Source of the DNA: Scatosoma sp002474405
GTDB lineage: Bacteria > Bacillota > Clostridia > Christensenellales > Borkfalkiaceae
Length of the DNA: 64,000 nucleotides
Reading direction: 5' to 3'
Assembly: GCA_937892545.1 (NCBI GenBank)
Contig: CALAFO010000095.1
Span: forward strand, 13,977 to 77,976
Shown: positions 47,767 to 55,504 of the stretch, piece by piece
Position numbering within the stretch: the first letter of the stretch is position 1
Layout: every line of letters begins with the position of its first letter
The notes under the pieces: generated by a model
Database searches by the model: none
Told to the model about the DNA's origin: nothing
Seen by the model: only the letters and a program-made list of their open reading frames with translations
Translations under genes and position numbers: made by a program

Positions 47767-47813
47767 CCTTTCCTCTCCTTGACGCCCGCCCTCGCGGTCG
47801 TCGGTTTTCTAAA

Positions 47814-47842
47814 AGTATGTAAGAGGAATGTGCGTTTTATTC
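47814..47842 (-). promoter_or_regulatory. Candidate sigma-G promoter of sleB-ypeB
   Basis: On the minus strand GAATA (47842-47838) and CATACT (47819-47814) are 18 bases apart, matching the sigma-G consensus (TGAATA, 17-18 bases, CATACTA). sleB is a known sigma-G target in Bacillus. Confidence 0.65.
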
Positions 47843-47904
47843 GTATTTTATTTAATTTTTTCCCGCGCCGCCGCGATTTTTGCCGCCCGCGCCGCCGCCC
47901 GCCG

Positions 47905-48480
47905 TCAATCGCCGTTCCGCCGCGCTTTCCATTCCGCAATCCGTTCCAGAATCAGACTTTTATACGCCACGTTTTTCCCTCCCGCCGTCGAAAAACACAG
48001 CGGCGGATACGCCACGCACCACCAGTTGTTTCCTTCGCCGCTGCCAAGGCAAAGTATCAGGGCTTCGTATTCCCCCGCGGGCAGCGTAACGCCGTCGTAC
48101 ACGCGCGACGGAAAGTATTCCTTTTTCAGCTCGGCTTTCGCCCGATAACCGAACCCGCGGCGAACAAGCACCTTGTCCGCCACAGCCTCTATACCGTCGA
48201 AATTCCGCCGTATCGCGGCTTTCGCCGCTTCTTTATCGTGCGCAACGGCAAGCACGGGAATAAGAAAATCCACCACTTCGTCGCGGATTTCGTATTTTAC
48301 GCGCTGCGCCGCGTCCTCGTTCGAATCCGCGCGGATATGAATCCGCAGATATTCCGCCGTAACGCCGCCGGAATTATCGCCGCCGACCCCGCCGAGCGTT
48401 CCCGCGGAAAACGCGGTAATCAACAGCGCCGACAAAATTATTATGATTGAAGCAAAAAAAGTTATGCAATTTTTTTTCAT
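47905..48480 (-). CDS. spoIIR: Stage II sporulation protein R
   Basis: SpoIIR is secreted from the forespore and triggers SpoIIGA to process pro-sigma-E in the mother cell. The protein has 191 residues from the ATG at 48480, chosen because GAGG lies six bases upstream; an ATG four codons earlier is possible. An N-terminal signal/membrane segment (about 5-25) is followed by the SpoIIR core with LRIHIRADSNEDAAQRVKY and GEGNNWWCVAYPPLCF. It lies upstream of sleB on the same strand but is separated from it by the sleB promoter. Confidence 0.96.
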   Translation of the reverse strand: MKKNCITFFASIIIILSALLITAFSAGTLGGVGGDNSGGVTAEYLRIHIRADSNEDAAQRVKYEIRDEVVDFLIPVLAVAHDKEAAKAAIRRNFDGIEAVADKVLVRRGFGYRAKAELKKEYFPSRVYDGVTLPAGEYEALILCLGSGEGNNWWCVAYPPLCFSTAGGKNVAYKSLILERIAEWKARRNGD

Positions 48481-48521
48481 ACCGAACCTCATTTTTTCAC
48501 CGTTGCTTTCCGCAACGCGTA

Positions 48522-48551
48522 TTTTATAGCCCGGTTACAAAATTTTTATAC
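48522..48551 (-). promoter_or_regulatory. Candidate sigma-F promoter of spoIIR
   Basis: On the minus strand GTATA (48551-48547) is 15 bases from GGCTATAAAA (48531-48522). This fits the sigma-F pattern (GYATA, 15, GGnnAnAHTR) with one mismatch, and spoIIR is a known sigma-F gene. A small hairpin (CGTTGC/GCAACG) lies between it and the ribosome site. Confidence 0.5.
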
Positions 48552-48618
48552 ATTCACCGAAAAATTTTCACCGCTTCGTAGCTTCCCCTTGCCTGCATAA
48601 AATTTTCACCGCTTCATG

Positions 48619-49004
48619 GCTTCCCCTTGGGGGGGGGGAAAGCTCTGCCGTGAAGCGGCGGTGATGAGGGGCGCAACTTGTTTTCTGTTTTCCGAATATT
48701 TTCGGCAAAAAATTTTTAAAAATCAATCGGCTGTCCTATTTGCACACAGTCCCTTGCTTTCCCCTTCGGGGAAAGTGGCGGCAAAGCCGCCGATAGAGGA
48801 TAAATTTTAATTTTCCCTTATTTAAGCCTTCCCCTCAGGGGGAAGGTGTCGCCGTACGGCGACGGATGAGGGGCGCAACTTGTTTTCTGTTTCCCGAATA
48901 TTTTCGGCAAAAAATTTTTAAAAATCAATCGGCTGTCCCATTTGCACACAGTCCCCTGCTTTCCCCTCCGCAGTAAGTGTCTGCACAATCAACCGAGAGA
49001 GGTC
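48619..49004. repeat. Hairpin-repeat cluster C (upstream of spoIIR)
   Basis: Type-1 elements at 48619-48672 and 48826-48874 (variable hairpins CTGCCGTGAAGCGGCGG and GTCGCC-GTAC-GGCGAC), type-2 elements at 48753-48799 and, degenerate, 48957-49003. The sequence joining them (48671-48767 and 48873-48968) is a direct repeat of about 95 bases with only a few changes, so the pair arose by duplication of a 200-base unit. Confidence 0.85.
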
Positions 49005-49110
49005 GATTCAATTTTTTCCTCTCCGCCGCGCTGTATCACGACGCAAAGACTCGCACTTGCCATATCAAGCACCCGCCACAGTGCCAAATTTATTTTTGAC
49101 CATAATATGC

Positions 49111-49139
49111 TTGAAAATTTTCGACGTTTTTGATATAAT
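49111..49139 (+). promoter_or_regulatory. Sigma-A promoter upstream of the aldo/keto reductase remnant
   Basis: TTGAAA (49111-49116) and TATAAT (49134-49139), spacer 17. The expected start falls on or next to the ATG at 49146, which opens a 21-codon frame to 49211 (METQLSSTDMYNR...) with no ribosome site; this may be the remnant of another gene. Confidence 0.6.
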
Positions 49140-49264
49140 AAAAATATGGAAACACAGTTATCATCTACCGATATGTATAATCGTTTTTTTGCCAAAGGCA
49201 AAATTTTTTGAGTTCGTTTATTATTTGATACATTGCAAACTTAAAAAATTTTTCGGAGGTTTTT

Positions 49265-50100
49265 ATGAAAACGGTAAAATTAGACAACGGCATAGAAATG
49301 CCTATTATCGGCTACGGCGTTTTTCAAATCGAAAACGACAAATGCGAAAAATGCGTTTCGGACGCTCTCGAAGTCGGCTATCGTTTGATAGATACGGCGC
49401 AAGCATATTACAATGAAGAAAGCGTTGGACGCGCAATAAAAAACAGCGAAATTTCCCGCAAAGATATTTTTCTTACAACAAAAGTTTGGGTAACGGATTT
49501 CGGCTATGAAAAAGCAAAACAATCGGTTTTTTTGTCCATGGAAAAATTACAAACCGATTATTTGGATTTGGTTTTAATTCATCAATGTCTTTCCGATTAC
49601 TACGGTGCATATAGGGCGTTGGAAGATTTGTATTCGCAAGGCAAAATACGTGCTATCGGTAATCGAATTTCTCTGCGGAACGTATGGCGGATATTGCTAC
49701 GTTCAATAAAATCGTGCCTGCTGTAAATCAAGTTGAAACACATTTATTCTGGCAACAACACTATTTGCACGAATGGATGAAAAAGTACAATATACAGCAC
49801 GAAGCGTGGGGACCGTTGGCACAACATCGCATAAAAGAAATTTTATCAAACCCCACGCTTAAAAAGATTGCTGAAAAATATTCAAAAACGCCGTCGCAAA
49901 TAGCATTAAAATTTAATGTGCAGCGTGATATAGTGGTTATCCCGAAAACGGTCAACAAAGACAGAATGAAAGAAAATCTCGACATATTCGATTTTGAACT
50001 TACTGCCGACGAAATAAAGCAAATCCGCACATTGGACGAAAACAAATCGCTGTGGTGCGCCTATGACGACCCTATGATAGTGCAATACGCTATGGAATAA
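49265..50100 (+). pseudogene. Aldo/keto reductase, broken by a -1 frameshift
   Basis: The first 132 codons (from the ATG at 49265, GGAGG upstream) match an aldo/keto reductase: GYGVFQIEN, RLIDTAQAYYNE with the catalytic Asp and Tyr, TKVWVTDFGY with the Lys, and LVLIHQ. At 49660-49662 one base is missing relative to the family: after RAIG the next frame continues as SNFSAERMADIATFNK, where GVSNF is expected. The second half then runs to 50100 with normal motifs (VNQVETHLFWQQ, IVVIPKTVNKDRMKENLDIFDF). If the base is truly absent, the protein stops early at 49726. The gene is clearly more A+T-rich than its neighbours and sits beside repeats, which suggests acquisition from elsewhere. A sequencing or assembly error would restore a full reductase of about 278 residues. 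Confidence 0.88.
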
Positions 50101-50132
50101 GTCTAAAAAATTTGTTTTAGGTTACCCACTAC

Positions 50133-50175
50133 AAAAGCGGAGCAACTTTTTTATAGCCGCTCCGCTTTTATTTTC
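50133..50175. terminator. Bidirectional terminator between the reductase and nifU
   Basis: Stem AAAAGCGGAGC / GCTCCGCTTTT (11 pairs) with a 15-base loop; T-runs follow on both strands, serving the two converging genes. Confidence 0.85.
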
Positions 50176-50205
50176 TGCTGATTTTCCGTCGCTTCCGCTA
50201 AAAAT

Positions 50206-50640
50206 TTACACCATCGCGCAATGGTCGCAATCCTCGTCCGCAGGGAATTGCGACTTATCGTATTCGATGCCGTTTTTATCGTAGTAATCCTTAATCGCGC
50301 GCTTAATCGCCTCTTCGGCAAGCACAGAACAGTGCATTTTATAGGCGGGCAGCCCGTCCAACGCCTCCGCCACCGCCTTGTTCGTCAGCGTAAGCGCCTC
50401 GGAAAGCGGCTTGCCCTTAATCATCTCCGTCGCCATCGAAGAAGAAGCGATCGCCGAACCGCATCCGAACGTTTCAAACTTCACGTCCGTAATAATATCG
50501 TTATCGATTTTCAGATAAATCTTCATAATATCGCCGCATTTCGCGTTGCCCACTTCTCCAACGCCGTCCGCGTTCTCTATGCTGCCCACGTTTCTCGGAT
50601 TTCTGAAATGATCCATCACTTTTTCGCTGTATAACGCCAT
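50206..50640 (-). CDS. nifU: NifU/IscU-type iron-sulphur cluster scaffold protein
   Basis: The scaffold on which iron-sulphur clusters are built with sulphur from the cysteine desulphurase encoded just upstream. The protein has 144 residues. The three conserved cluster cysteines are visible: NAKCGD (C35), FGCGSA (C60) and MHCSVLAEEA (C103), with Asp37 after the first. The C-terminus carries an extra CDHC motif, common in clostridial forms. It lies 94 bases after nifS, in one operon with cysK and nifS. Confidence 0.96.
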   Translation of the reverse strand: MALYSEKVMDHFRNPRNVGSIENADGVGEVGNAKCGDIMKIYLKIDNDIITDVKFETFGCGSAIASSSMATEMIKGKPLSEALTLTNKAVAEALDGLPAYKMHCSVLAEEAIKRAIKDYYDKNGIEYDKSQFPADEDCDHCAMV

Positions 50641-50734
50641 AATATTTTCTCCTTTTGCCCCGCTTCCGTCTCCCGCAGGGCTTATCCGTTTTTCTTTTCC
50701 GCGGGGTTGTTTCCCGCACGCCCGGTTACGCCGC

Positions 50735-51925
50735 TTAAATCACAAACGGCTTTTTGCCGCTGACTTTCTCTTTCCAGAGCGGCGAGAAGCTTCTCAGATA
50801 TTCGATGATTCCGGGAATCACTTCCGTCATATACTTCACGTCCTCTTCCGTGTTGTCCTCGCAAAGCGAAAGCCGCAAAGATCCGTGCGCCACTTCATGC
50901 GGGCGCCCGATGGCAAGCAGCACGTGCGACGGGTCCAGAGAGCCCGAAGTGCACGCCGAACCGGAAGAAGCGCAAACGCCCTTGTCATCCAGCAAAAGCA
51001 GCAGACTTTCGCCCTCTACCCCCTCGAAACAGAAACTCACGTTTCCGGGCAGACGGTTTTCTTTCGTGCCGTTCAGCGCGCCGTGCGGAATCTTTTCCAG
51101 CCCCGCAATCAGCTCGTCGCGCAGCTTCAACAGCTTATTCGTGTTCGCTTCCATATTATCGCACGCTTCTTTCAGCGCCGCCGCCATGCCGCACGCCGCG
51201 CCTACATTCTCCGTGCCCGCGCGTTTGCCTCTCTCCTGCGCGCCGCCCTCGATCAACGGCTGCAAAAACACGCCGCGGCGGCAATATAACGCGCCGATTC
51301 CTTTCGGTCCGTGAAATTTATGCGCGCTCATCGAAAGCATGTCGATATTCTCTTTCTTCACGTCGATGGGCAGATGCCCCGTCGCCTGCACCGCGTCCGT
51401 GTGGAACGTTACGCCCTTTTCGCGGCACACCGCGCCGATTTCCGCAATCGGCAGAATCGAACCGATTTCGTTGTTCGCGTACATCGTCGTTACAAGGCAG
51501 GTATCTTCGCGGATGGCGTTTTTCACCTGCTCCGCCGTAATATTGCCCTGCGTTCCCACGGGCAGAAGTTCGATTTCGAAGCCCTCTTTTTCCAGCTTTT
51601 TCAGCGTATGCAGCACCGCGTGGTGTTCGAACGCCGTGGAAATGATATGCTTCTTTCCCTTGCGCGCCCCCGCTGCCGCCGCCGATAAAATCGCCTGATT
51701 GTCCGCTTCGCTGCCGCCCGAAGTAAAGTAAATTTCGTTCGTCTCGGCGCCTATCAGTTTCGCAATCTGTTCCCGCGCCGCCGTCAGAGCCTCTTTCGCT
51801 CCCTGCCCCGCGCTGTACAAACTCGAAGCGTTGTAAAAATTGTCCTGCATGAACGGCAACATCGCCTTCACCGCATTATCGCTCATTCTCGTCGTTGCCG
51901 CGTTATCCGCATAAATCCTGCGCAT
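50735..51925 (-). CDS. nifS: Cysteine desulphurase (NifS/IscS family)
   Basis: A PLP enzyme that takes sulphur from cysteine for iron-sulphur clusters. The protein has 396 residues. PLP-site features are NAATTR near the N-terminus, TSGGSEADNQAI (about 68-79), TDAVQATGH and the PLP lysine in MSAHKFHGPKGIGALY (about 200-215). The catalytic cysteine is in the loop GVCASSGSACTSGS (about 322-335). An AAGGAG site precedes the ATG. It follows cysK by 65 bases and precedes nifU, so a cysteine-to-sulphur route is encoded in one unit. Confidence 0.97.
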   Translation of the reverse strand: MRRIYADNAATTRMSDNAVKAMLPFMQDNFYNASSLYSAGQGAKEALTAAREQIAKLIGAETNEIYFTSGGSEADNQAILSAAAAGARKGKKHIISTAFEHHAVLHTLKKLEKEGFEIELLPVGTQGNITAEQVKNAIREDTCLVTTMYANNEIGSILPIAEIGAVCREKGVTFHTDAVQATGHLPIDVKKENIDMLSMSAHKFHGPKGIGALYCRRGVFLQPLIEGGAQERGKRAGTENVGAACGMAAALKEACDNMEANTNKLLKLRDELIAGLEKIPHGALNGTKENRLPGNVSFCFEGVEGESLLLLLDDKGVCASSGSACTSGSLDPSHVLLAIGRPHEVAHGSLRLSLCEDNTEEDVKYMTEVIPGIIEYLRSFSPLWKEKVSGKKPFVI

Positions 51926-51990
51926 CGTCCGTTTCTCCTTTTCGTATTCCCGCCGATTCCCGTTACCGCGTGAATCTTTATTTTTCTTCG

Positions 51991-52920
51991 TTAATCCTCG
52001 TACAGCGCCGTCGATAAATATCTGTCGCCTCCGTCGGGCAACAGCGCCACAATCGTCTTGCCCTCGTTCTCTTTCCGCTGCGCAATCCGTATCGCCGCCG
52101 CCAGCGCCGCGCCGGAGCTGATGCCCACCAGCACGCCTTCTTTCTTCCCCGTCAGCCGCGCAAACGCAAACGCGTCGTCGCCGGAAACGGGCACCACTTC
52201 GTTATATACGCCCGTATTCAGAACTTTCGGCACAAATCCCGCGCCGATGCCCTGAATGGTGTGCGGACCGGCTTTTCCTTCGGAAAGCACGGGCGAAGCC
52301 GCAGGCTCCACCGCCGCCACATAAACGCCGGGCTTTTTCTTTTTCAGCACTTCGCCAACGCCCGTAACCGTGCCGCCCGTGCCTACGCCCGCCACAAAAA
52401 TATCCACCGTGCCGTCCGTATCTTCCCAGATTTCCTCGGCAGTCGTCTTTCTGTGCGCTTCGGGGTTCGCGGGATTCACAAACTGCCCCGCGATAAACGA
52501 ATCGGGAATTTCTTTCGCAAGTTCTTCCGCCTTCTCTATCGCGCCCTTCATGCCCTTCTTGCCGTCCGTCAAAACCAACTCCGCGCCGTACGCTTTCATC
52601 AGTTTTCTGCGCTCGGCAGACATAGTATCCGGCATCACGATCATCACTTTATACCCGCGCGCCGCGCCCACCGCGGCAAGCCCGATGCCCGTGTTTCCGC
52701 TCGTCGGTTCTATAATCACGGAATTTTCGCGCAACGCCCCGCGTCTCTCCGCGTCGTCCAGCATCTCTTTCGCTACACGATCCTTCACCGAACCCGTCAG
52801 ATTAAAGTATTCCAGCTTCGCCAGAAGCCGCGCGTTCAGGTTAAATTCCTTTTCTATTTTTTTCAGTTCCAGCAGCGGCGTTCTGCCGATCAGCTCGTCC
52901 GCCGATTGATAAATCTTCAT
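51991..52920 (-). CDS. cysK: Cysteine synthase
   Basis: A PLP enzyme making cysteine from O-acetylserine and sulphide. The protein has 309 residues from the ATG at 52920, which lies nine bases after GGAG; a TTG two codons earlier is less likely. The PLP lysine is in NLTGSVKDRVA (about 39-49), followed by EPTSGNTGIGLA (70-81) and GVGTGGTVTGVG (172-183), all normal for CysK. It has its own promoter with a probable Rrf2 operator and is followed by nifS and nifU. Confidence 0.96.
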   Translation of the reverse strand: MKIYQSADELIGRTPLLELKKIEKEFNLNARLLAKLEYFNLTGSVKDRVAKEMLDDAERRGALRENSVIIEPTSGNTGIGLAAVGAARGYKVMIVMPDTMSAERRKLMKAYGAELVLTDGKKGMKGAIEKAEELAKEIPDSFIAGQFVNPANPEAHRKTTAEEIWEDTDGTVDIFVAGVGTGGTVTGVGEVLKKKKPGVYVAAVEPAASPVLSEGKAGPHTIQGIGAGFVPKVLNTGVYNEVVPVSGDDAFAFARLTGKKEGVLVGISSGAALAAAIRIAQRKENEGKTIVALLPDGGDRYLSTALYED

Positions 52921-52951
52921 TTTCAAAGGCTCCTTTCTTATTCGCGCTTAT

Positions 52952-52985
52952 AGTATAGCACGCAAAACATACCTTGTCAATAGGT
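52952..52985 (-). promoter_or_regulatory. Promoter of cysK-nifS-nifU with overlapping dyad (probable Rrf2 operator)
   Basis: TTGACA (52980-52975) and TATACT (52957-52952), spacer 17, TGC before the -10. An interrupted dyad ACCT-N7-AGGT (52985-52971) overlaps the -35. The gene directly upstream encodes an Rrf2 regulator, so this is its likely binding site; the assignment is inference. Confidence 0.7.
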
Positions 52986-53013
52986 TTATGCCGTGTGAAG
53001 AAAAATTTTTCAA

Positions 53014-53550
53014 TTATTTTTTTCTGGAATCGTAGCACGCGCCGCCGTTTTTCGCATTTCCTTCGATTTCGGCGTTTTCGCAGCCGCAGTCGCACTCTTT
53101 TTCCGCCGCCTGCCCCTTTTCGTTGTCCGCCGCATTTCCCGCAACGCCGTCCGTCAGAACGCTTTCCAGCGTAACGCCGCGCAGAAAATCGTCGATGACG
53201 TTCTGCAGCTTCTCCCACACGGGCAACGTCTTGCACGCCCCCGCGTTCGCGCAGGGGTTCGGCTTGCATTCCAGACACGAAACGGGCGAAATCGAACCTT
53301 CCGAAACGGACAAAACCTCCAGCAGATTATAATCTTTCGGTTCGCGCGACAGGCGGTATCCGCCGCCCTTGCCCCGCACGCCTTCCACCAGCCCCGCCTT
53401 TGCCAACGAAGCCACGATGCTTTCCAGATATTTTTCCGAAATCGCCTGCTCCGTCGCAATCGCGTTCAGCGTAAGATACTCTTCCTTTTCATGCGCCGCC
53501 AGCGAAAGCATCACCCGCACCGCATATCTTCCCTTCGTCGAAATCAACAT
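53014..53550 (-). CDS. Rrf2 family transcriptional regulator (IscR-like)
   Basis: The protein has 178 residues from the ATG at 53550 (GGGAGAG upstream). The N-terminal winged helix begins MLISTKGRYAVRVMLSLA, with recognition-helix region ISEKYLESIVASLAKAGLV and wing GGGYRLSR. Cysteines follow in CLECKPNPCANAGACKTL (about 100-117), where IscR-type regulators hold an iron-sulphur cluster. The C-terminal 35 residues add an unusual tail with CDCGC and a last Cys. Next to cysK, nifS and nifU it most likely controls cysteine and cluster synthesis; whether it senses a cluster or O-acetylserine (as CymR does with CysK) is open. It starts four bases after trmL. Confidence 0.92.
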   Translation of the reverse strand: MLISTKGRYAVRVMLSLAAHEKEEYLTLNAIATEQAISEKYLESIVASLAKAGLVEGVRGKGGGYRLSREPKDYNLLEVLSVSEGSISPVSCLECKPNPCANAGACKTLPVWEKLQNVIDDFLRGVTLESVLTDGVAGNAADNEKGQAAEKECDCGCENAEIEGNAKNGGACYDSRKK

Positions 53551-53554
53551 TCTT

Positions 53555-54085
53555 TTACTCTCCCTCGGCGCCGTCCTCGCCCTTCCAGTGCAGCCGATGC
53601 AGCTCCCCTTCTTCCGAAAGGTGCGGGTAATCCAGCTGCCTGAGCGCCTCGTACACGGCAACCGCCACGGAGTTGGAAAGATTCAGCGATCTCGCTTCGC
53701 TCCGCATCGGAATCCGCACGCACGTCGCCTCGTTATCCACCAGCAGCTCTTCGGGCAGCCCCTTCGTCTCTTTGCCGAACACAAGGTAATCGCCGTCCCG
53801 ATAGGCAGCCTCGCTGTGCGCCCGCTTCGCCTTCGTCGTAAAAAAGTAAAACGTCGCCGCCGCATTCTCCCGCGCCGCCTCTTCCCGCACCTCGTCAAAC
53901 GAATCGTAATATCTCACGTCCACAAGGTTCCAGTAATCCAGCCCCGCGCGCTTCAAATACTTGTCCGAAACTTCGAATCCCAGCGGTCGCACCATATGCA
54001 GAACGCACCCCGTAGCGGCGCACGTCCGCGCAATGTTTCCCGCGTTCTGCGGAATTTCAGGCTCCACAAGCACTATATGCAGCAT
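53555..54085 (-). CDS. trmL: tRNA (cytidine/uridine-34-2'-O)-methyltransferase
   Basis: A SPOUT-class enzyme methylating the ribose at the wobble position of certain leucine tRNAs. The protein has 176 residues with the family N-terminus MLHIVLVEPEIPQNAGNIAR and SPOUT knot motifs LVFGKETKGLP and RIPMRSEARSLNLSNSVA. The last 20 residues are an acidic, non-conserved tail. A GAGG site precedes the ATG, and the Rrf2 gene follows after four bases, so the two are co-transcribed. Confidence 0.95.
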   Translation of the reverse strand: MLHIVLVEPEIPQNAGNIARTCAATGCVLHMVRPLGFEVSDKYLKRAGLDYWNLVDVRYYDSFDEVREEAARENAAATFYFFTTKAKRAHSEAAYRDGDYLVFGKETKGLPEELLVDNEATCVRIPMRSEARSLNLSNSVAVAVYEALRQLDYPHLSEEGELHRLHWKGEDGAEGE

Positions 54086-54222
54086 TGTCAGTTTTCCTCT
54101 TTCCCGTCCTGTTTATTCCCGCCGCCTAAGCGTATTCTTTTCCCCGCGCGGAATTTCTTCTCCGTGCGGCGCGGATACGCCGTGGCGCGGCAGCTCCCGC
54201 GCTTCGTATTTTTTCCTTACAT

Positions 54223-54251
54223 ATTGTAATACGCCGCACGAAAAAATGCAA
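54223..54251 (-). promoter_or_regulatory. Promoter of trmL and the Rrf2 regulator gene
   Basis: TTGCAT (54251-54246) and TACAAT (54228-54223), 17-base spacer, on the minus strand. Confidence 0.65.
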
Positions 54252-54390
54252 GCGTTTTGGTAGTTTTTTTCAGCTTTACCCTGTTTTTCCGCGGATTTTG
54301 CCAAAAAATCGCGGATATTTTGCCTTTTGGGGCTGCATAATGTTGGTACAAGGACGGCGAAAGTCCTTTCAGGGAGGAAACAAAAACTTT

Positions 54391-54984
54391 ATGCAATTTG
54401 AAAAAACGCAGACCTTTAAAAACTTAGCGCGTTCCTTCGCCGGCGAATCGCAGGCGGGCATGCGCTACCAGCTTATCGCGAAACAGGCGATGCAGGAAGG
54501 CTATAAAACGCTTGCGGACGAAATCAGAACGCTCGCGAAAAACGAAACGTTCCACGCCAAGCGCTTCTTCGAAACCTTACAGGAAAAGGCGGGCAGCCGC
54601 GAGAATATCGACGTCGAAGCGGGCTATCCTTTCCATGCCGGTTCGCTGGAAGAAGGGCTTGCCTTTGCCGCAAACGACGAAACGGCGGAAACGGAACTCT
54701 ACCCCGAATTTGCCGAAACGGCGAAAAAAGAAGGCTTTGCCGATATTGCGGCGCTTTACAAGCTGATCGCGAAAGTAGAAGATTCTCACCGGATCATTTT
54801 CGATTATCTTGCAGGCGCGGTAAAAAACGGCACGCTGTTTTCCGCGGATTCGCCTGTACTCTGGGTATGCGGCGATTGCGGACACATGGCTGTCGGCGAA
54901 AAAGCCTGGAAAACCTGCCCGCTCTGCGGCGCGGAACAAGGGCGCGTAATGTTGCATCTGCCTTTCGAAGGCAACCGCGTCTGA
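54391..54984 (+). CDS. Rubrerythrin
   Basis: A non-haem iron peroxidase protecting anaerobes from hydrogen peroxide. The protein has 197 residues from the ATG at 54391 (GGGAGG upstream). The N-terminal four-helix bundle has diiron ligands in GESQAGMRY and NETFHAKRF, and later AKVEDSH. The C-terminal rubredoxin-like domain has paired cysteines in VCGDCG and CPLCG. Length and domain order are standard. Two tiny genes follow on the same strand within 235 bases. Confidence 0.96.
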   Translation: MQFEKTQTFKNLARSFAGESQAGMRYQLIAKQAMQEGYKTLADEIRTLAKNETFHAKRFFETLQEKAGSRENIDVEAGYPFHAGSLEEGLAFAANDETAETELYPEFAETAKKEGFADIAALYKLIAKVEDSHRIIFDYLAGAVKNGTLFSADSPVLWVCGDCGHMAVGEKAWKTCPLCGAEQGRVMLHLPFEGNRV

Positions 54985-55035
54985 CCGGAAGAATTTTCGC
55001 TTACCTTGCAGATTTGATTTTAAAAGGAGAATAAA

Positions 55036-55173
55036 ATGAAAAATCAGAACAACAACGAAAACAAGAAACGCACCAACAACAGCCGTACCGGCAACACGAA
55101 GAACTGCAGCGGCTGCGGCAAATCCCGCAACTGCAAAGGCTCCGCCAACGAGCACGAAGAAGAGGAAGACTAA
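55036..55173 (+). CDS. Small Cys-containing peptide (45 residues)
   Basis: A 45-residue frame with a good ribosome site (AAAGGAG, eight bases before the ATG). The N-terminal half is Asn/Lys/Arg-rich. The middle has NCSGCGKSRNCKG, with a CxxC pair and a third Cys, and the end is HEEEED. I do not recognise a family. The cysteines and the position 51 bases after rubrerythrin suggest a metal or redox link, which is inference. Confidence 0.65.
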   Translation: MKNQNNNENKKRTNNSRTGNTKNCSGCGKSRNCKGSANEHEEEED

Positions 55174-55216
55174 CGCATAAAGCCGCCGTAACGGCGGCAA
55201 AAAGGAGGGCTTCCCC

Positions 55217-55345
55217 ATGAAAAAGCTTTCGAAAAAGGTAGAAAGCCTGATCGGGCTCACCTCGAAATCGGACGTCAACGGCAGCTATACGGGCAAGCCG
55301 CTGAATCCGAAAGAAAAGCCCGTACAGGACGCCGACGATCTTTAA
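55217..55345 (+). CDS. Small conserved-looking protein (42 residues)
   Basis: The frame starts after GGAGGG and encodes MKKLSKKVESLIGL, then DVNGSYTG and the C-terminus PVQDADDL. The strong ribosome site, the short spacing to the upstream small gene and the clean stop make it likely to be real. I cannot assign a function. A hairpin terminator follows. Confidence 0.7.
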   Translation: MKKLSKKVESLIGLTSKSDVNGSYTGKPLNPKEKPVQDADDL

Positions 55346-55394
55346 ATCGCGGCGTACGGCGGCGCAACGCCGCTGAAATAAAAACAATAAAAAA

Positions 55395-55440
55395 CCGACG
55401 GCGGGATGGTTTACAATCGTTCCGTCGTCGGCTGTTTTTA
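55395..55440 (+). terminator. Terminator of the rubrerythrin unit
   Basis: CCGACGGCGG pairs imperfectly with CCGTCGTCGG across an 18-base loop, followed by CTGTTTTTATTT. A second hairpin (AACCCCGA-ACA-TCGGGTT, 55465-55482) with TTT after it lies just beyond and may serve the converging gene. Confidence 0.65.
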
Positions 55441-55504
55441 TTTATGGAATTTTTTTGGCGTTAACCCCGAACATCGGGTTTTTACGCTACAGAATCGGCT
55501 TTAA

